A stretch of 64,000 bases of DNA, taken from assembly GCA_049306095.1 (NCBI GenBank), contig JBAQPU010000049.1, forward strand, positions 38,095 through 102,094. The letters are read 5' to 3'. The number at the start of each line of letters is the position of its first letter. The stretch's first letter is position 1. Shown here one piece after another: positions 23,738 through 32,029 of this stretch. Origin of the DNA: UBA2336 sp049306095. Lineage in GTDB: Bacteria > Bacteroidota > Bacteroidia > Cytophagales > Cyclobacteriaceae. The position numbers and the translations under genes are program-made. The notes under the pieces are model-generated. The model searched no databases, had not been told where the DNA came from, and worked only from the letters and a program-made list of their open reading frames with translations.

Positions 23738-26134
23738 ATTCCTAAGAGGTTTACCTCCGGTAAGAATTGCCTGAATTCTTTCCAGCGTTTTTCTTTCTCC
23801 TGTCAGCGACAAGAAAGCTTCGCGTTCAAGGTCCAATAAATATTGTTCACTCACTTCCTGCGGAGAGGTGAGGTCACCACCACACATGACATTCGCAATC
23901 CATTTCGCAACTTTTGCATCGTGCTCTGAAATATAGTTGCCCATGCGCATGCCCTGTAGGCCGGCTAAGAACAATGCTTGGCCTGTGCGACCCTGAACTT
24001 TTATATTTTTCGCCTGTACAGGCATGGTGTAACCGGCAGCAACCAGATCAAGAACTGCCTCTTTTGCGTCAGCGAGTTGGCGATCTTTATTCATAGAAAC
24101 ACGATCTACTTTTTTCAGAATACCAATTTCGCGTGCTTCTTCAGCAGAGGTTGCCACTTTTGCAGTGGCTATTGTCATGAAAGCATTTTGCAGCGAGTTC
24201 AATTCCACATCGCCCTCTTCCATGGCATCGCTCACTCGTTTGGTAAATTCTTTGGTTCCTCCGCCTCCCGGAATCAGCCCAACGCCCACTTCCACCAGCC
24301 CGATATAGGTTTCGGCTGCTGCCTGGGCAATATCGGCATGGAGGGTCATTTCGCAGCCTCCGCCCAGGGTGCGCCCTTGCGGGGCAACAACAACCGGAAT
24401 GGATGAGTACCGAAGGCGCATGACCGAATTTTGGAAGGCCCGGATCATAAAGTCAATTTCATCATAATCCTGGTCGATGGCGTACATGAATACCAACCCA
24501 AGGTTAGCGCCTAATGAAAAGTCGGGGCCTTGATGGCCTACCACCAGGCCCTTATAGTCCTTTTCTGCTGTATCGATGGCCTTGTTCAGGCCCTCCATGA
24601 CAGCGCTGCCCAGCGTATAGCTTTTGGAGTGCCAGGAAAAATTGAGTACACCATCTCCAATATCTGTGATTTTAGAATCGGCATTTTTCCAGATCACACT
24701 TTCACTTTTGTTTTCCAGGATGATGAAGCTTTCTCTTCCGGGAATTGATTTGTACGACTTGCTTGGGATATCGTAATATTTTTTCTGTCCGGATTCTGTT
24801 TTATAAAATGATTGGTTGCCCGATGCGAGCATGTCATACACCCACTGATTAGGTTTGTATCCCGCAGCTTCCATCAATGGAATACTTTTCTCCACACCTA
24901 CCGAATCCCAAGTATCGAACGGACCCAAGTCCCAACCAAAACCTCCGCTCACGGCATCATCAATTCTAAAAAGTTCATCGCTGATTTCCGGTATGCGATT
25001 GCTCACGTATTGAAACAATCCGAAAAATGCATCGCGATAAAAATCGCCAGCTTTATCTTTTCCGGCAAGCAACACTTTGAAGCGGTCGCGAAGATTGTCG
25101 ATCGTTTTTGTGGTTTCAAGAGTAGCAAATTTTGCTTTGGCTTTCGGTTTATACTCGAGTGTTTTTAAATCGAGTGTCAGGATTTCTGTTTCGCCTTTTG
25201 CGTTTTTGGTTTTCTTGTAAAAACCCTGCCCGGTTTTATCACCAAGCCATTTATTTTGTTCGAGTTTTGTAACGACTTCTGGCAACTTAAACATTTCGCG
25301 GCCTTCATCATTTACTAAACCTGCATACAGGTTGTTCGAAACTTTTACAAGCGTGTCTAGTCCAACAACATCGGAAGTTCTAAACGTTGCTGACTTAGGA
25401 CGGCCAATAACCGGGCCCGTTAGCTTATCAATTTCATCGACATTCAAGTCGAACTTGCGCATGGAGTCAATGACCTTTAAAAGACCATAGATTCCAACCC
25501 TGTTTCCGATGAAAGCAGGGGTGTCTTTGCACAGCACAGTTACTTTACCCAGGTACAAATCTCCATAGTGCATTAAAAATTTGGTGATCTCGGGGTCGGT
25601 CTTGGTGGTGGGGATAATTTCCAGCAGTTTAAGGTAGCGGGGGGGGTTAAAGAAGTGAGTTCCGGCAAAATGACGCTGAAAATCATCGGTTCTTCCCTCT
25701 GCCATCAGGTGAATTGGAATACCCGATGTATTGGAAGTAATGAGTGTTCCTGGTGTTCGGAATTTCTCTACTTCTTCATACACTTTCTTCTTGATGTCGA
25801 GATTTTCCACAACAACTTCGATGATCCAGTCGGAGTTTTTGATCTTCCTCATATCATCGGTGAAGTTTCCAAGCTTGATGCGCGAAGCAAATTTTTTGCT
25901 GAACAACGATGCCGGATTTGCTTTCAGGGTTGCATCAAAAGCAGCGTTCACTATTCTGTTTTTAACAGCAGGATGATCGAGCGATAGTCCCTTCTTTTTT
26001 TCATCATCGGTCAATTCTTTCGGTGCAATGTCAAGCAACAATACTTCAACACCAATATTGGCGAAGTGACATGCAATGCGTGATCCCATAATTCCCGAAC
26101 CGAGTACAGCAACTTTGCGGATAGATCTTTTCAT
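23735..26134 (-). CDS. fadB: 3-hydroxyacyl-CoA dehydrogenase / enoyl-CoA hydratase
   Basis: 799 residues from the ATG at 26134 (MKRSIRKVAVLGSGIMGSRI). The N-terminal half is the NAD-dependent dehydrogenase (VLGSGIMGS at about 9-17, AGTHFFNPPRYLKLLEII at about 142-160). The C-terminal part is crotonase-like (LGGGCEMTLHADI and GLVEVGVGLIPGGGGTKEF). This domain order is the reverse of E. coli FadB and is usual in Bacteroidota and many Gram-positives. The frame is open to 26209, but those codons lie in palindrome F and look unlike protein. It catalyses steps two and three of beta-oxidation. Confidence 0.93.
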   Translation of the reverse strand: MKRSIRKVAVLGSGIMGSRIACHFANIGVEVLLLDIAPKELTDDEKKKGLSLDHPAVKNRIVNAAFDATLKANPASLFSKKFASRIKLGNFTDDMRKIKNSDWIIEVVVENLDIKKKVYEEVEKFRTPGTLITSNTSGIPIHLMAEGRTDDFQRHFAGTHFFNPPRYLKLLEIIPTTKTDPEITKFLMHYGDLYLGKVTVLCKDTPAFIGNRVGIYGLLKVIDSMRKFDLNVDEIDKLTGPVIGRPKSATFRTSDVVGLDTLVKVSNNLYAGLVNDEGREMFKLPEVVTKLEQNKWLGDKTGQGFYKKTKNAKGETEILTLDLKTLEYKPKAKAKFATLETTKTIDNLRDRFKVLLAGKDKAGDFYRDAFFGLFQYVSNRIPEISDELFRIDDAVSGGFGWDLGPFDTWDSVGVEKSIPLMEAAGYKPNQWVYDMLASGNQSFYKTESGQKKYYDIPSKSYKSIPGRESFIILENKSESVIWKNADSKITDIGDGVLNFSWHSKSYTLGSAVMEGLNKAIDTAEKDYKGLVVGHQGPDFSLGANLGLVFMYAIDQDYDEIDFMIRAFQNSVMRLRYSSIPVVVAPQGRTLGGGCEMTLHADIAQAAAETYIGLVEVGVGLIPGGGGTKEFTKRVSDAMEEGDVELNSLQNAFMTIATAKVATSAEEAREIGILKKVDRVSMNKDRQLADAKEAVLDLVAAGYTMPVQAKNIKVQGRTGQALFLAGLQGMRMGNYISEHDAKVAKWIANVMCGGDLTSPQEVSEQYLLDLEREAFLSLTGERKTLERIQAILTGGKPLRN

Positions 26135-26211
26135 ATTTTGTTGTTCGTTGTTCGTTAACTGTTGATCGTTGTGGTTGATTTCGAAAGCCGAACAACCAGG
26201 AACGATCAACG
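26135..26211. repeat. Intergenic palindrome F (GTTGATCGTT vocabulary)
   Basis: The marR-fadB gap holds GTTGATCGTT (26161-26170) pairing perfectly with AACGATCAAC (26201-26210). A second stem GGTTG/CAACC (26173-26177 with 26193-26197) forms inside, with a 15-nt loop. Upstream words GTTGTTCGTTGTTCGTTAAC continue the same vocabulary toward fadB. It has no gene inside. Confidence 0.8.
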
Positions 26212-26214
26212 AAT

Positions 26215-26664
26215 TTATTGATATACTTTTTCGTAAATATTATTTTTCTCTAAAATCTTATTGATTTTTTGAATCACCTCAAAAAAAACTTCGAGCTTTT
26301 CTTCCGGAATCTCTTCGCGCACAAGCTGGTTAAATCGAAGCACGGTTTCTTTTGATTGCTCTCTTCCTTTTTTTCCTTCTTCTGTTAAAAAAATTCGCAC
26401 GCACCGTTTATCGTTCGCGTCTACCTTGCGGTAAATCGCCCCGCGCTCTTCCAGTGTTTTTAAGAGACGGGTCAGGCTGCGCGCTTCAAGGCCCATGAGG
26501 GGGGCAATTTTTGTTGCGGGGGTACCTTCTTCTACATCAATATTCAACAGCACAAACCCAATGGCCATGGTTGCGCCATAATTGGAAGCCCGTTGATTGT
26601 ACATACGGGCTATGGCGTGCCATGCAGCGCGAATGTGATAATCGATGGTTTCCTCTCGTTTCAT
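26215..26664 (-). CDS. MarR-family transcriptional regulator
   Basis: 149 residues with a winged helix (EEGTPATKIAPLMGLEARSL, then LTRLLKTLEERGAIYRKVDANDKR at about residues 68-92). MarR proteins bind palindromic operators as dimers and are often released by ligand such as acyl-CoA. As the first gene before fadB-fadA-fadE, it most likely controls the beta-oxidation operon (inference). A perfect 12-bp palindrome lies 61 bp upstream of its start codon and is a candidate operator. Confidence 0.92.
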   Translation of the reverse strand: MKREETIDYHIRAAWHAIARMYNQRASNYGATMAIGFVLLNIDVEEGTPATKIAPLMGLEARSLTRLLKTLEERGAIYRKVDANDKRCVRIFLTEEGKKGREQSKETVLRFNQLVREEIPEEKLEVFFEVIQKINKILEKNNIYEKVYQ

Positions 26665-26724
26665 CTGAAATCGTCTAAAATGGTTTAGTCTGTCGGAAGA
26701 AGGACGAATATAAGATAAATTTGT

Positions 26725-26736
26725 TATGCGCGCATA
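26725..26736. promoter_or_regulatory. Perfect 12-bp palindrome upstream of marR
   Basis: TATGCGCGCATA is fully self-complementary and lies in the 161-bp gap between marR and padR, 61 bp from the marR start. It is a plausible MarR-dimer operator for the beta-oxidation operon. Confidence 0.5.
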
Positions 26737-26792
26737 CTATTTAGAAGATATTTTTATCCCTTATCCGTAACTGTTTGGGATTTAATTGCGTC

Positions 26793-26819
26793 TTAATACA
26801 TAAGAAAATTATGTATTAA
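26793..26819. promoter_or_regulatory. PadR-type operator: 11-bp perfect inverted repeat
   Basis: TTAATACATAA (26793-26803) and TTATGTATTAA (26809-26819) are perfectly complementary around a 5-bp GAAAA spacer, ending 6 bp before the padR ATG. PadR regulators typically bind ATAC/GTAT-type inverted repeats in their own promoters, so autorepression is likely. Confidence 0.65.
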
Positions 26820-26825
26820 TAAGCT

Positions 26826-27158
26826 ATGCATCCTCCCGAACTGCTAAAAGGCACTCTTCAAACTATCATTCTGAAGATTTTAAAAGACCATGGTAAAATG
26901 TATGGATATGAATTGACCCAACGAGTTAAAGAATTATCTGCTGAGCGGATTTTGCTTACGGAGGGGGCCCTCTACCCCGCGCTCCATAAACTGGAGGCCG
27001 AGGGACTTCTCACAACCGAAACCGTTATGATTGGAAAGCGAATGCGAAAATACTATTCGCTTACTCCTGAAGGTTCGGGGCTTGCCCGTGAACGCGTTGC
27101 GGAGTTTATCGACTTTATCAAAACCATGACAACCGTATTAAAAATTGAAGCTGCTTGA
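26826..27158 (+). CDS. PadR-family transcriptional regulator
   Basis: 110 residues. The winged helix contains LLKGTLQTIILKILKDHGKM, YGYELTQRV and the very conserved LTEGALYPALHKLEAEGLL (about 43-61). Its stop overlaps the TTG start of the following permease gene. PadR proteins repress nearby transport or stress genes. The inverted repeat just before its start codon is the likely operator for both genes. Confidence 0.93.
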   Translation: MHPPELLKGTLQTIILKILKDHGKMYGYELTQRVKELSAERILLTEGALYPALHKLEAEGLLTTETVMIGKRMRKYYSLTPEGSGLARERVAEFIDFIKTMTTVLKIEAA

Positions 27159-29857
27159 GGCTTACTAACGATCATATTGATTATATCATAAAAGACCTGA
27201 GTTATCGTGGGATTATAGCAGAAGGAATTCAGAATGAACTCATCGATCATATTTGTTCGGCTGTGGAAAAAGAAATGGAAGGTGGAAAACGGTTCATCGA
27301 TGCATACCACGCTGTTCTAAAATCATTCGGTCATACAACGGGGCTTCGACAGACTCAACGAGAAACAATACAACTGGAAAATCAAAACGTTAAGATTATG
27401 CTGCGCAACTATTTTACTATTGCTTTACGCAACCTGAGTAAGAACCGGTTTTATACCGCTATTAATATTACAGGATTGGCCGTAGGTATTGCTTCATGTC
27501 TCATTATTGTGTTGTTTGTGATGAGCGAGCTTGGTTACGACAGGCATCATACAAATGCTGAACGCATCTATCGTATAAACGGTGAAATCAAATTTGGCGG
27601 CAATCACTATTTACTGGCGGTTGCCCCTGCTCCGTTGGCAGAGGTGCTTGTTCAGGAATTTCCGGAAGTTGAAAATGCTGTGCGGTTTCGTAGTCGCGGT
27701 TCATACCTGGTAAAAGCCAGCGATACTTCTGATAACATTAAAGAAGATCATGTTATCTGGGCTGACAATTCCTTCTTTAAAATTTTTACGGTGCCCGTAC
27801 TGCAAGGAAATTCAAACGCTGCTCTGAAAGAGCCCAACAGTATTGCCATCAGTCAAAAAATTGCAAACAAGTTTTTTCCTGGTGGTAACGCATTAGGTCA
27901 AACGCTTATTCTTGACAATCGTTGGCCGATGAAGGTAACTGCCGTTTTTGCCGACATGCCAAAGACCGGCCATTTTAATTTCGATATTTTTATTTCGATG
28001 AGTGGGTTGGAAGAGGCCAAGGGCACCAATTTTCTCAGCAATAATTTTCAGACATACGTTTTACTGAAAGACGGTGCCGATGCACGCGCCCTGGAAGCTA
28101 AGTTGCCCTCCATTGTAATCAAATATATTGGCCCACAGGCAGCACAAATGTTGGGTGGCGAATTTACGATGAAGAAATTTGTAGAGGCCGGCAATAAACT
28201 TGAATATTCCTTAATACCGCTCACCGATATTCATCTTCATTCCGATCGGCCCATTGGTGAGCTGGCGCCAAATGGCGACATTGCTTATGTTTATTTGTTT
28301 TCGGCTGTGGCCTTGCTCATTCTTGTTATTGCCTGCATTAACTTCATGAATCTTTCTACTGCGCGTTCGGCTAATCGCGCGAAGGAAGTGGGCGTGCGAA
28401 AGGTAATGGGTTCGCTTCGCTCTCACCTCGTTCGGCAGTTTCTTACCGAATCTATCTTGCTGAGTATTTTATCGTTCATCCTTGCGGTAGCACTTGCCTA
28501 TTTGATCGTTCCGATATTTAATGAACTCTCACAGAAATCGTTGATCTTGCCGTTTTCAACCCCATTGTTTTACCTTGTCCTTTTGGTTGGCTCTTTAGTT
28601 GTGGGAGTCCTGGCCGGCCTTTATCCTTCGTTCTTCCTTTCGGCATTTAAACCCGTTCAGGTACTGAAAGGGCAAGTTTCCCTCGGCATGAGAAGCGGTT
28701 TTATTCGGAGTTCGCTGGTTGTTGTTCAGTTTGTGATTTCTGTCTTCCTTATTGTTGGTACCATTGCCGTATACCGTCAACTTGATTTTATTCAACATAA
28801 AAAAATTGGCTTTGAAAAAGACCAGGTGCTAATTGTCCATGACGCCTACGCGCTTGGAGATAAAACACGCGTATTCAAAGACGAGGTAGAGAAGAATAGT
28901 TTCATTATGACCGGAACCGTTAGCGGATATTTACCGGTGAACGGTTGGCGTAACGACAATACGTACTGGCCGGAAGGCGGGCAACCCACCCAGGATAACA
29001 TGGTGGGCATGCAAACCTGGAGTGTTGACCTTGACTACATCAAAACATTTGGCATGAAAATGCTGGCCGGTCGTTTTTTTTCAGCCGAGTTTCCATCCGA
29101 TTCACAGGCGGTGATCCTGAATGAATCGGCCGTCAGGCAATATAATTTTGAACAAAATCCCATTGGAAAGAAAATATCCACTTTTACCGGTAACAATCCG
29201 GACGGGTCGCCTGATATGAACTCGATGCGATCATGGGAGGTTATTGGTGTGGTGGAAGATTTTCATTTTGAATCGCTGAAACAAGGGATTGCACCGCTTG
29301 CCTTTTTCCTGGATGGAAATAATGGCAGTGTGGCTTTTCGGTTTCAGGCTAAAAATACTCAAGACGTTATTTCAACCATTGAAAAAACATGGAAAGTTCT
29401 TGCTCCAGGGCAGCCATTTCAATACTCATTTCTTGATGAAGATTTTGCTAACCTCTATACCACCGAACAGCGTCTTGGAAAAACATTTGCCGTCTTTGCC
29501 GGTCTGGCAATTATGATTGCCTGTCTCGGGCTATTTGCACTCACGGCTTTTACTGCCGAACAACGCACAAAAGAAATCGGAATTCGAAAAGTACTGGGTG
29601 CAAGCGTGAGCGGTATTGTTGTGCTGCTTTCAAAAGAATTTGGTAAACTTATCATCATCGCTTTCGTTCTTGCCACTCCGGCAGCGTGGTGGGCAATAAC
29701 CAAATGGCTGGAGGACTATCAATACAAAGTTGAAATCGGTTGGGGCATTTTCGCGGTTGCCGGCATCATCGTGTTAGTGATTGCCTTTGCAACAATGAGT
29801 TTTCAATCCATTAAAGCGGCTATTTCAAATCCGGTTAAGTCGCTGAGAAACGAGTGA
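27155..29857 (+). CDS. FtsX/MacB-type permease with N-terminal HAAS-like domain
   Basis: 900 residues from a TTG at 27155 that overlaps the padR stop. Residues 1-75 (YIIKDLSYRGIIAEGIQNEL, then DHICSAVEKEMEGGKRFIDA) look like the HAAS-type helical domain often paired with PadR. Two MacB-PCD/FtsX modules follow, each with a periplasmic domain and FtsX core (SANRAKEVGVRKVMGSLRSH at about 405; EQRTKEIGIRKVLGASVSG at about 805). No MacB ATPase gene is nearby, as for many Bacteroidota permeases of this kind. Fusion of a PadR-linked domain to the permease suggests direct membrane-to-regulator signalling (inference). Substrate unknown. Confidence 0.85.
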   Translation: MRLTNDHIDYIIKDLSYRGIIAEGIQNELIDHICSAVEKEMEGGKRFIDAYHAVLKSFGHTTGLRQTQRETIQLENQNVKIMLRNYFTIALRNLSKNRFYTAINITGLAVGIASCLIIVLFVMSELGYDRHHTNAERIYRINGEIKFGGNHYLLAVAPAPLAEVLVQEFPEVENAVRFRSRGSYLVKASDTSDNIKEDHVIWADNSFFKIFTVPVLQGNSNAALKEPNSIAISQKIANKFFPGGNALGQTLILDNRWPMKVTAVFADMPKTGHFNFDIFISMSGLEEAKGTNFLSNNFQTYVLLKDGADARALEAKLPSIVIKYIGPQAAQMLGGEFTMKKFVEAGNKLEYSLIPLTDIHLHSDRPIGELAPNGDIAYVYLFSAVALLILVIACINFMNLSTARSANRAKEVGVRKVMGSLRSHLVRQFLTESILLSILSFILAVALAYLIVPIFNELSQKSLILPFSTPLFYLVLLVGSLVVGVLAGLYPSFFLSAFKPVQVLKGQVSLGMRSGFIRSSLVVVQFVISVFLIVGTIAVYRQLDFIQHKKIGFEKDQVLIVHDAYALGDKTRVFKDEVEKNSFIMTGTVSGYLPVNGWRNDNTYWPEGGQPTQDNMVGMQTWSVDLDYIKTFGMKMLAGRFFSAEFPSDSQAVILNESAVRQYNFEQNPIGKKISTFTGNNPDGSPDMNSMRSWEVIGVVEDFHFESLKQGIAPLAFFLDGNNGSVAFRFQAKNTQDVISTIEKTWKVLAPGQPFQYSFLDEDFANLYTTEQRLGKTFAVFAGLAIMIACLGLFALTAFTAEQRTKEIGIRKVLGASVSGIVVLLSKEFGKLIIIAFVLATPAAWWAITKWLEDYQYKVEIGWGIFAVAGIIVLVIAFATMSFQSIKAAISNPVKSLRNE

Positions 29858-31795
29858 TTAATTATTCGGCTGTTGCAGAACGGGTGGGTCATTGGTTAAA
29901 AAATCTCCGCGCAGAAGTCTGTACCGCTTTCTTGCCTCGGCTGCAAACACACTGCCTGGAAATTTATTGAGGAATTCCCGATAGATTTCCATGGCTTTAT
30001 CTTTACTGGCCAACTGCCGCTCATAAATTTCTCCCTGTAGAAAATAGGCATCATCAACCAGTATGTCATCCGGGTATTCATCCAGTATTTGTTGCAGAAG
30101 TTTAATGGATTGTTCGAACTCACCACGTTGCAACCTGATGTTGGCCTCAAGCCAGTATACATCATCAAGTATCGTTTGATTGGAAAACGTGCGCACCGTA
30201 TCAGCATCTTTTGATGTTCCCTGCTTCAGAAGTTGAATGGCCTTAAGCGCCTCCTCCGTTTTATTTTGATAGAGTTTCAATTCAATCGCTGCATACGACT
30301 TTAGAGCCTCACCGGCAGAATCAAATGCAATATTTTCTTTGATGCGCATGCTCAGCTCCATGGCATCGTTGGCGATTTCACGGGTTGTTGCTTCTTTCAG
30401 AATATCGAGGTGCTCCTGGGCCAGCATAAAGTCACCCTTGTAATAAGAAAGTTTTGCGTTTTTTAACTTAGCCTCATATCCCACCGGATTTTCCTGCAAC
30501 GATTTTTCTACTTGTGAATATAGCAGGGTTGATTCCCAGGGTTCACCTTTTAAAAGATAGATGTCGCCCAAATCAAGTTTCGCTTTTGATTTTAACGGTA
30601 AGGAGGTGCGGGGATTTGCAATAAGTTCGTTCAGCAATACAATTGCCTGATCCTCCTCATCCAGATAAGTTGCGTACAAAATGGCCTCGTTTCGTTTTGC
30701 CTCAAATGAATTCTGGTTTTCGGGATTTCTGGAAATAAACATATGGTAATCCTGAATTAAGCTTTTTACTGAATCTACGCTGACCGGAAATGTTGTGCGC
30801 ACGCGTGCTTCCCGCGAACGCATAAGACCCAATTGTGCCTGCACAGAGAAAGGACCTTCGGGATATTCCTTTAATACGTAATTATAACTTTTAATAGCGC
30901 TTTCGTAATCTTTATTATCAAGGGCTACTTTGGCCACCTCCATACACTTTTCACCCGCTCTTTTATACCTGCGATCATAAGCCCGCGCCTGAATAAAAGA
31001 GGCATGGAAATTTTTCTGTTGCATCGTTACCCAAATCAGCAAATCAGCATACGGTTCAATATCGGGCGAGCGCTGAACCCGTTCATATAAAATTTTCTCC
31101 AGGGTTTCCAGTTCTTCAGGTTTTGTGAGAACAGCCTGCATCATGTTTTTAGCAAACTGCACATTGGCCGATGGTTGTGTCGTGTAACTCAGGTATTCTT
31201 CCACCATTTTATCGCGTTGCCCCTGGATACGATATAACATGGCAAGCTCCAGACAAAACAGGTAAGGAGTCTTTAAATATTCACGACATTTGGTTAGTGC
31301 AAGAACTGAATATTCGCTCAACGATCGGCTCGCCAGATAATCAGAAATGATTTTAATCATGCCCACGTTAGAAACATTTTCATTAATCAGGTCGCGGAAA
31401 TATTTGTCGGCCCGCTGTGTATCACCCATGCGCAGGTAAACAATACCAACATCCAATTTATAGAGCATGTTGTCAGGGTATTTTTTTTGTAATCGTTTCA
31501 AGTGCGTTAGGGCTTCCTCTGTTTCTGATAAATCCAATAACGTATTCAAATAGTTATTTTGAATGTATTGAAGATTAACTTCTTTTTTGACCAATTCACG
31601 ATAAAGTTCTAATGCCTTTCCTTTCTCGCCCTTTAATAAATATTCGTGAGCGAGTTGTATGTCAGAATGATTTTGAGAATACAGCAACGTTGGCAATAGG
31701 CTAAGTATACACAGGAGAAGGCCTTTAATTATTAATGTATTTATATATATATTATAATTATTATTAGGGCTGTGGATATGTTGATAATTATTCAT
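29858..31795 (-). CDS. Secreted TPR protein, about 645 aa
   Basis: 645 residues from the ATG at 31795. A hydrophobic stretch (LLLCILSLLPTLLYSQ, about 26-41) looks like a signal peptide, preceded by an unusual Asn/Ile/Tyr-rich lead whose DNA is a 43-bp AT tract. The start is therefore uncertain. The mature part is TPR repeats throughout (for example AHEYLLKGEKGKALELYREL and DDAYFLQGEIYERQL), ending with an outer-membrane-lipoprotein-like repeat region. It probably scaffolds envelope complexes. It is the last gene of the minus run from 40693 but is separated by 234 bp. Confidence 0.78.
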   Translation of the reverse strand: MNNYQHIHSPNNNYNIYINTLIIKGLLLCILSLLPTLLYSQNHSDIQLAHEYLLKGEKGKALELYRELVKKEVNLQYIQNNYLNTLLDLSETEEALTHLKRLQKKYPDNMLYKLDVGIVYLRMGDTQRADKYFRDLINENVSNVGMIKIISDYLASRSLSEYSVLALTKCREYLKTPYLFCLELAMLYRIQGQRDKMVEEYLSYTTQPSANVQFAKNMMQAVLTKPEELETLEKILYERVQRSPDIEPYADLLIWVTMQQKNFHASFIQARAYDRRYKRAGEKCMEVAKVALDNKDYESAIKSYNYVLKEYPEGPFSVQAQLGLMRSREARVRTTFPVSVDSVKSLIQDYHMFISRNPENQNSFEAKRNEAILYATYLDEEDQAIVLLNELIANPRTSLPLKSKAKLDLGDIYLLKGEPWESTLLYSQVEKSLQENPVGYEAKLKNAKLSYYKGDFMLAQEHLDILKEATTREIANDAMELSMRIKENIAFDSAGEALKSYAAIELKLYQNKTEEALKAIQLLKQGTSKDADTVRTFSNQTILDDVYWLEANIRLQRGEFEQSIKLLQQILDEYPDDILVDDAYFLQGEIYERQLASKDKAMEIYREFLNKFPGSVFAAEARKRYRLLRGDFLTNDPPVLQQPNN

Positions 31796-32029
31796 CCGTT
31801 TGGATTGTGAGCTTCCGGTGGGCAATGTGTTGATAGGAAAACGCAAACAGTCAGTGAGTTTAGATAAGCATTAACAATATTTTGTTGTGTGGAAATGTTT
31901 GTTGTTGATTAAACGTAATGTGAACATATGAGGTTAAGCTATGATTTATTAACAGGTAAATCAATGAATTGGTTTTTTGATTGAATTTTAGATGGGATGT
32001 GATGAAAGAATCGAGTTATCCACACGGTA
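31724..32029. other. Candidate replication-origin region: AT tract plus DnaA-box-like cluster
   Basis: 31724-31766 has 42 A/T in 43 bases. Next to it are 9-mers ATATCCACA (31771-31779, minus) and TTATCAACA (31779-31787, minus). TTATTAACA (31946-31954) follows, then a perfect TTATCCACA (32016-32024). Looser matches are at 31828 and 31888. An AT-rich unwinding element beside DnaA boxes is how many bacterial origins look. The mnmG gene and parS sites lie 2.5-5 kb away. The surrounding operon points toward this gap, which is unusual at an origin. The 234-bp gap holds no gene. Confidence 0.4.

Noticed and set aside
26135..26209. N-terminal extension of fadB to 26209
   Set aside because: The extra codons encode palindrome F; the enzyme normally starts just before the NAD motif.
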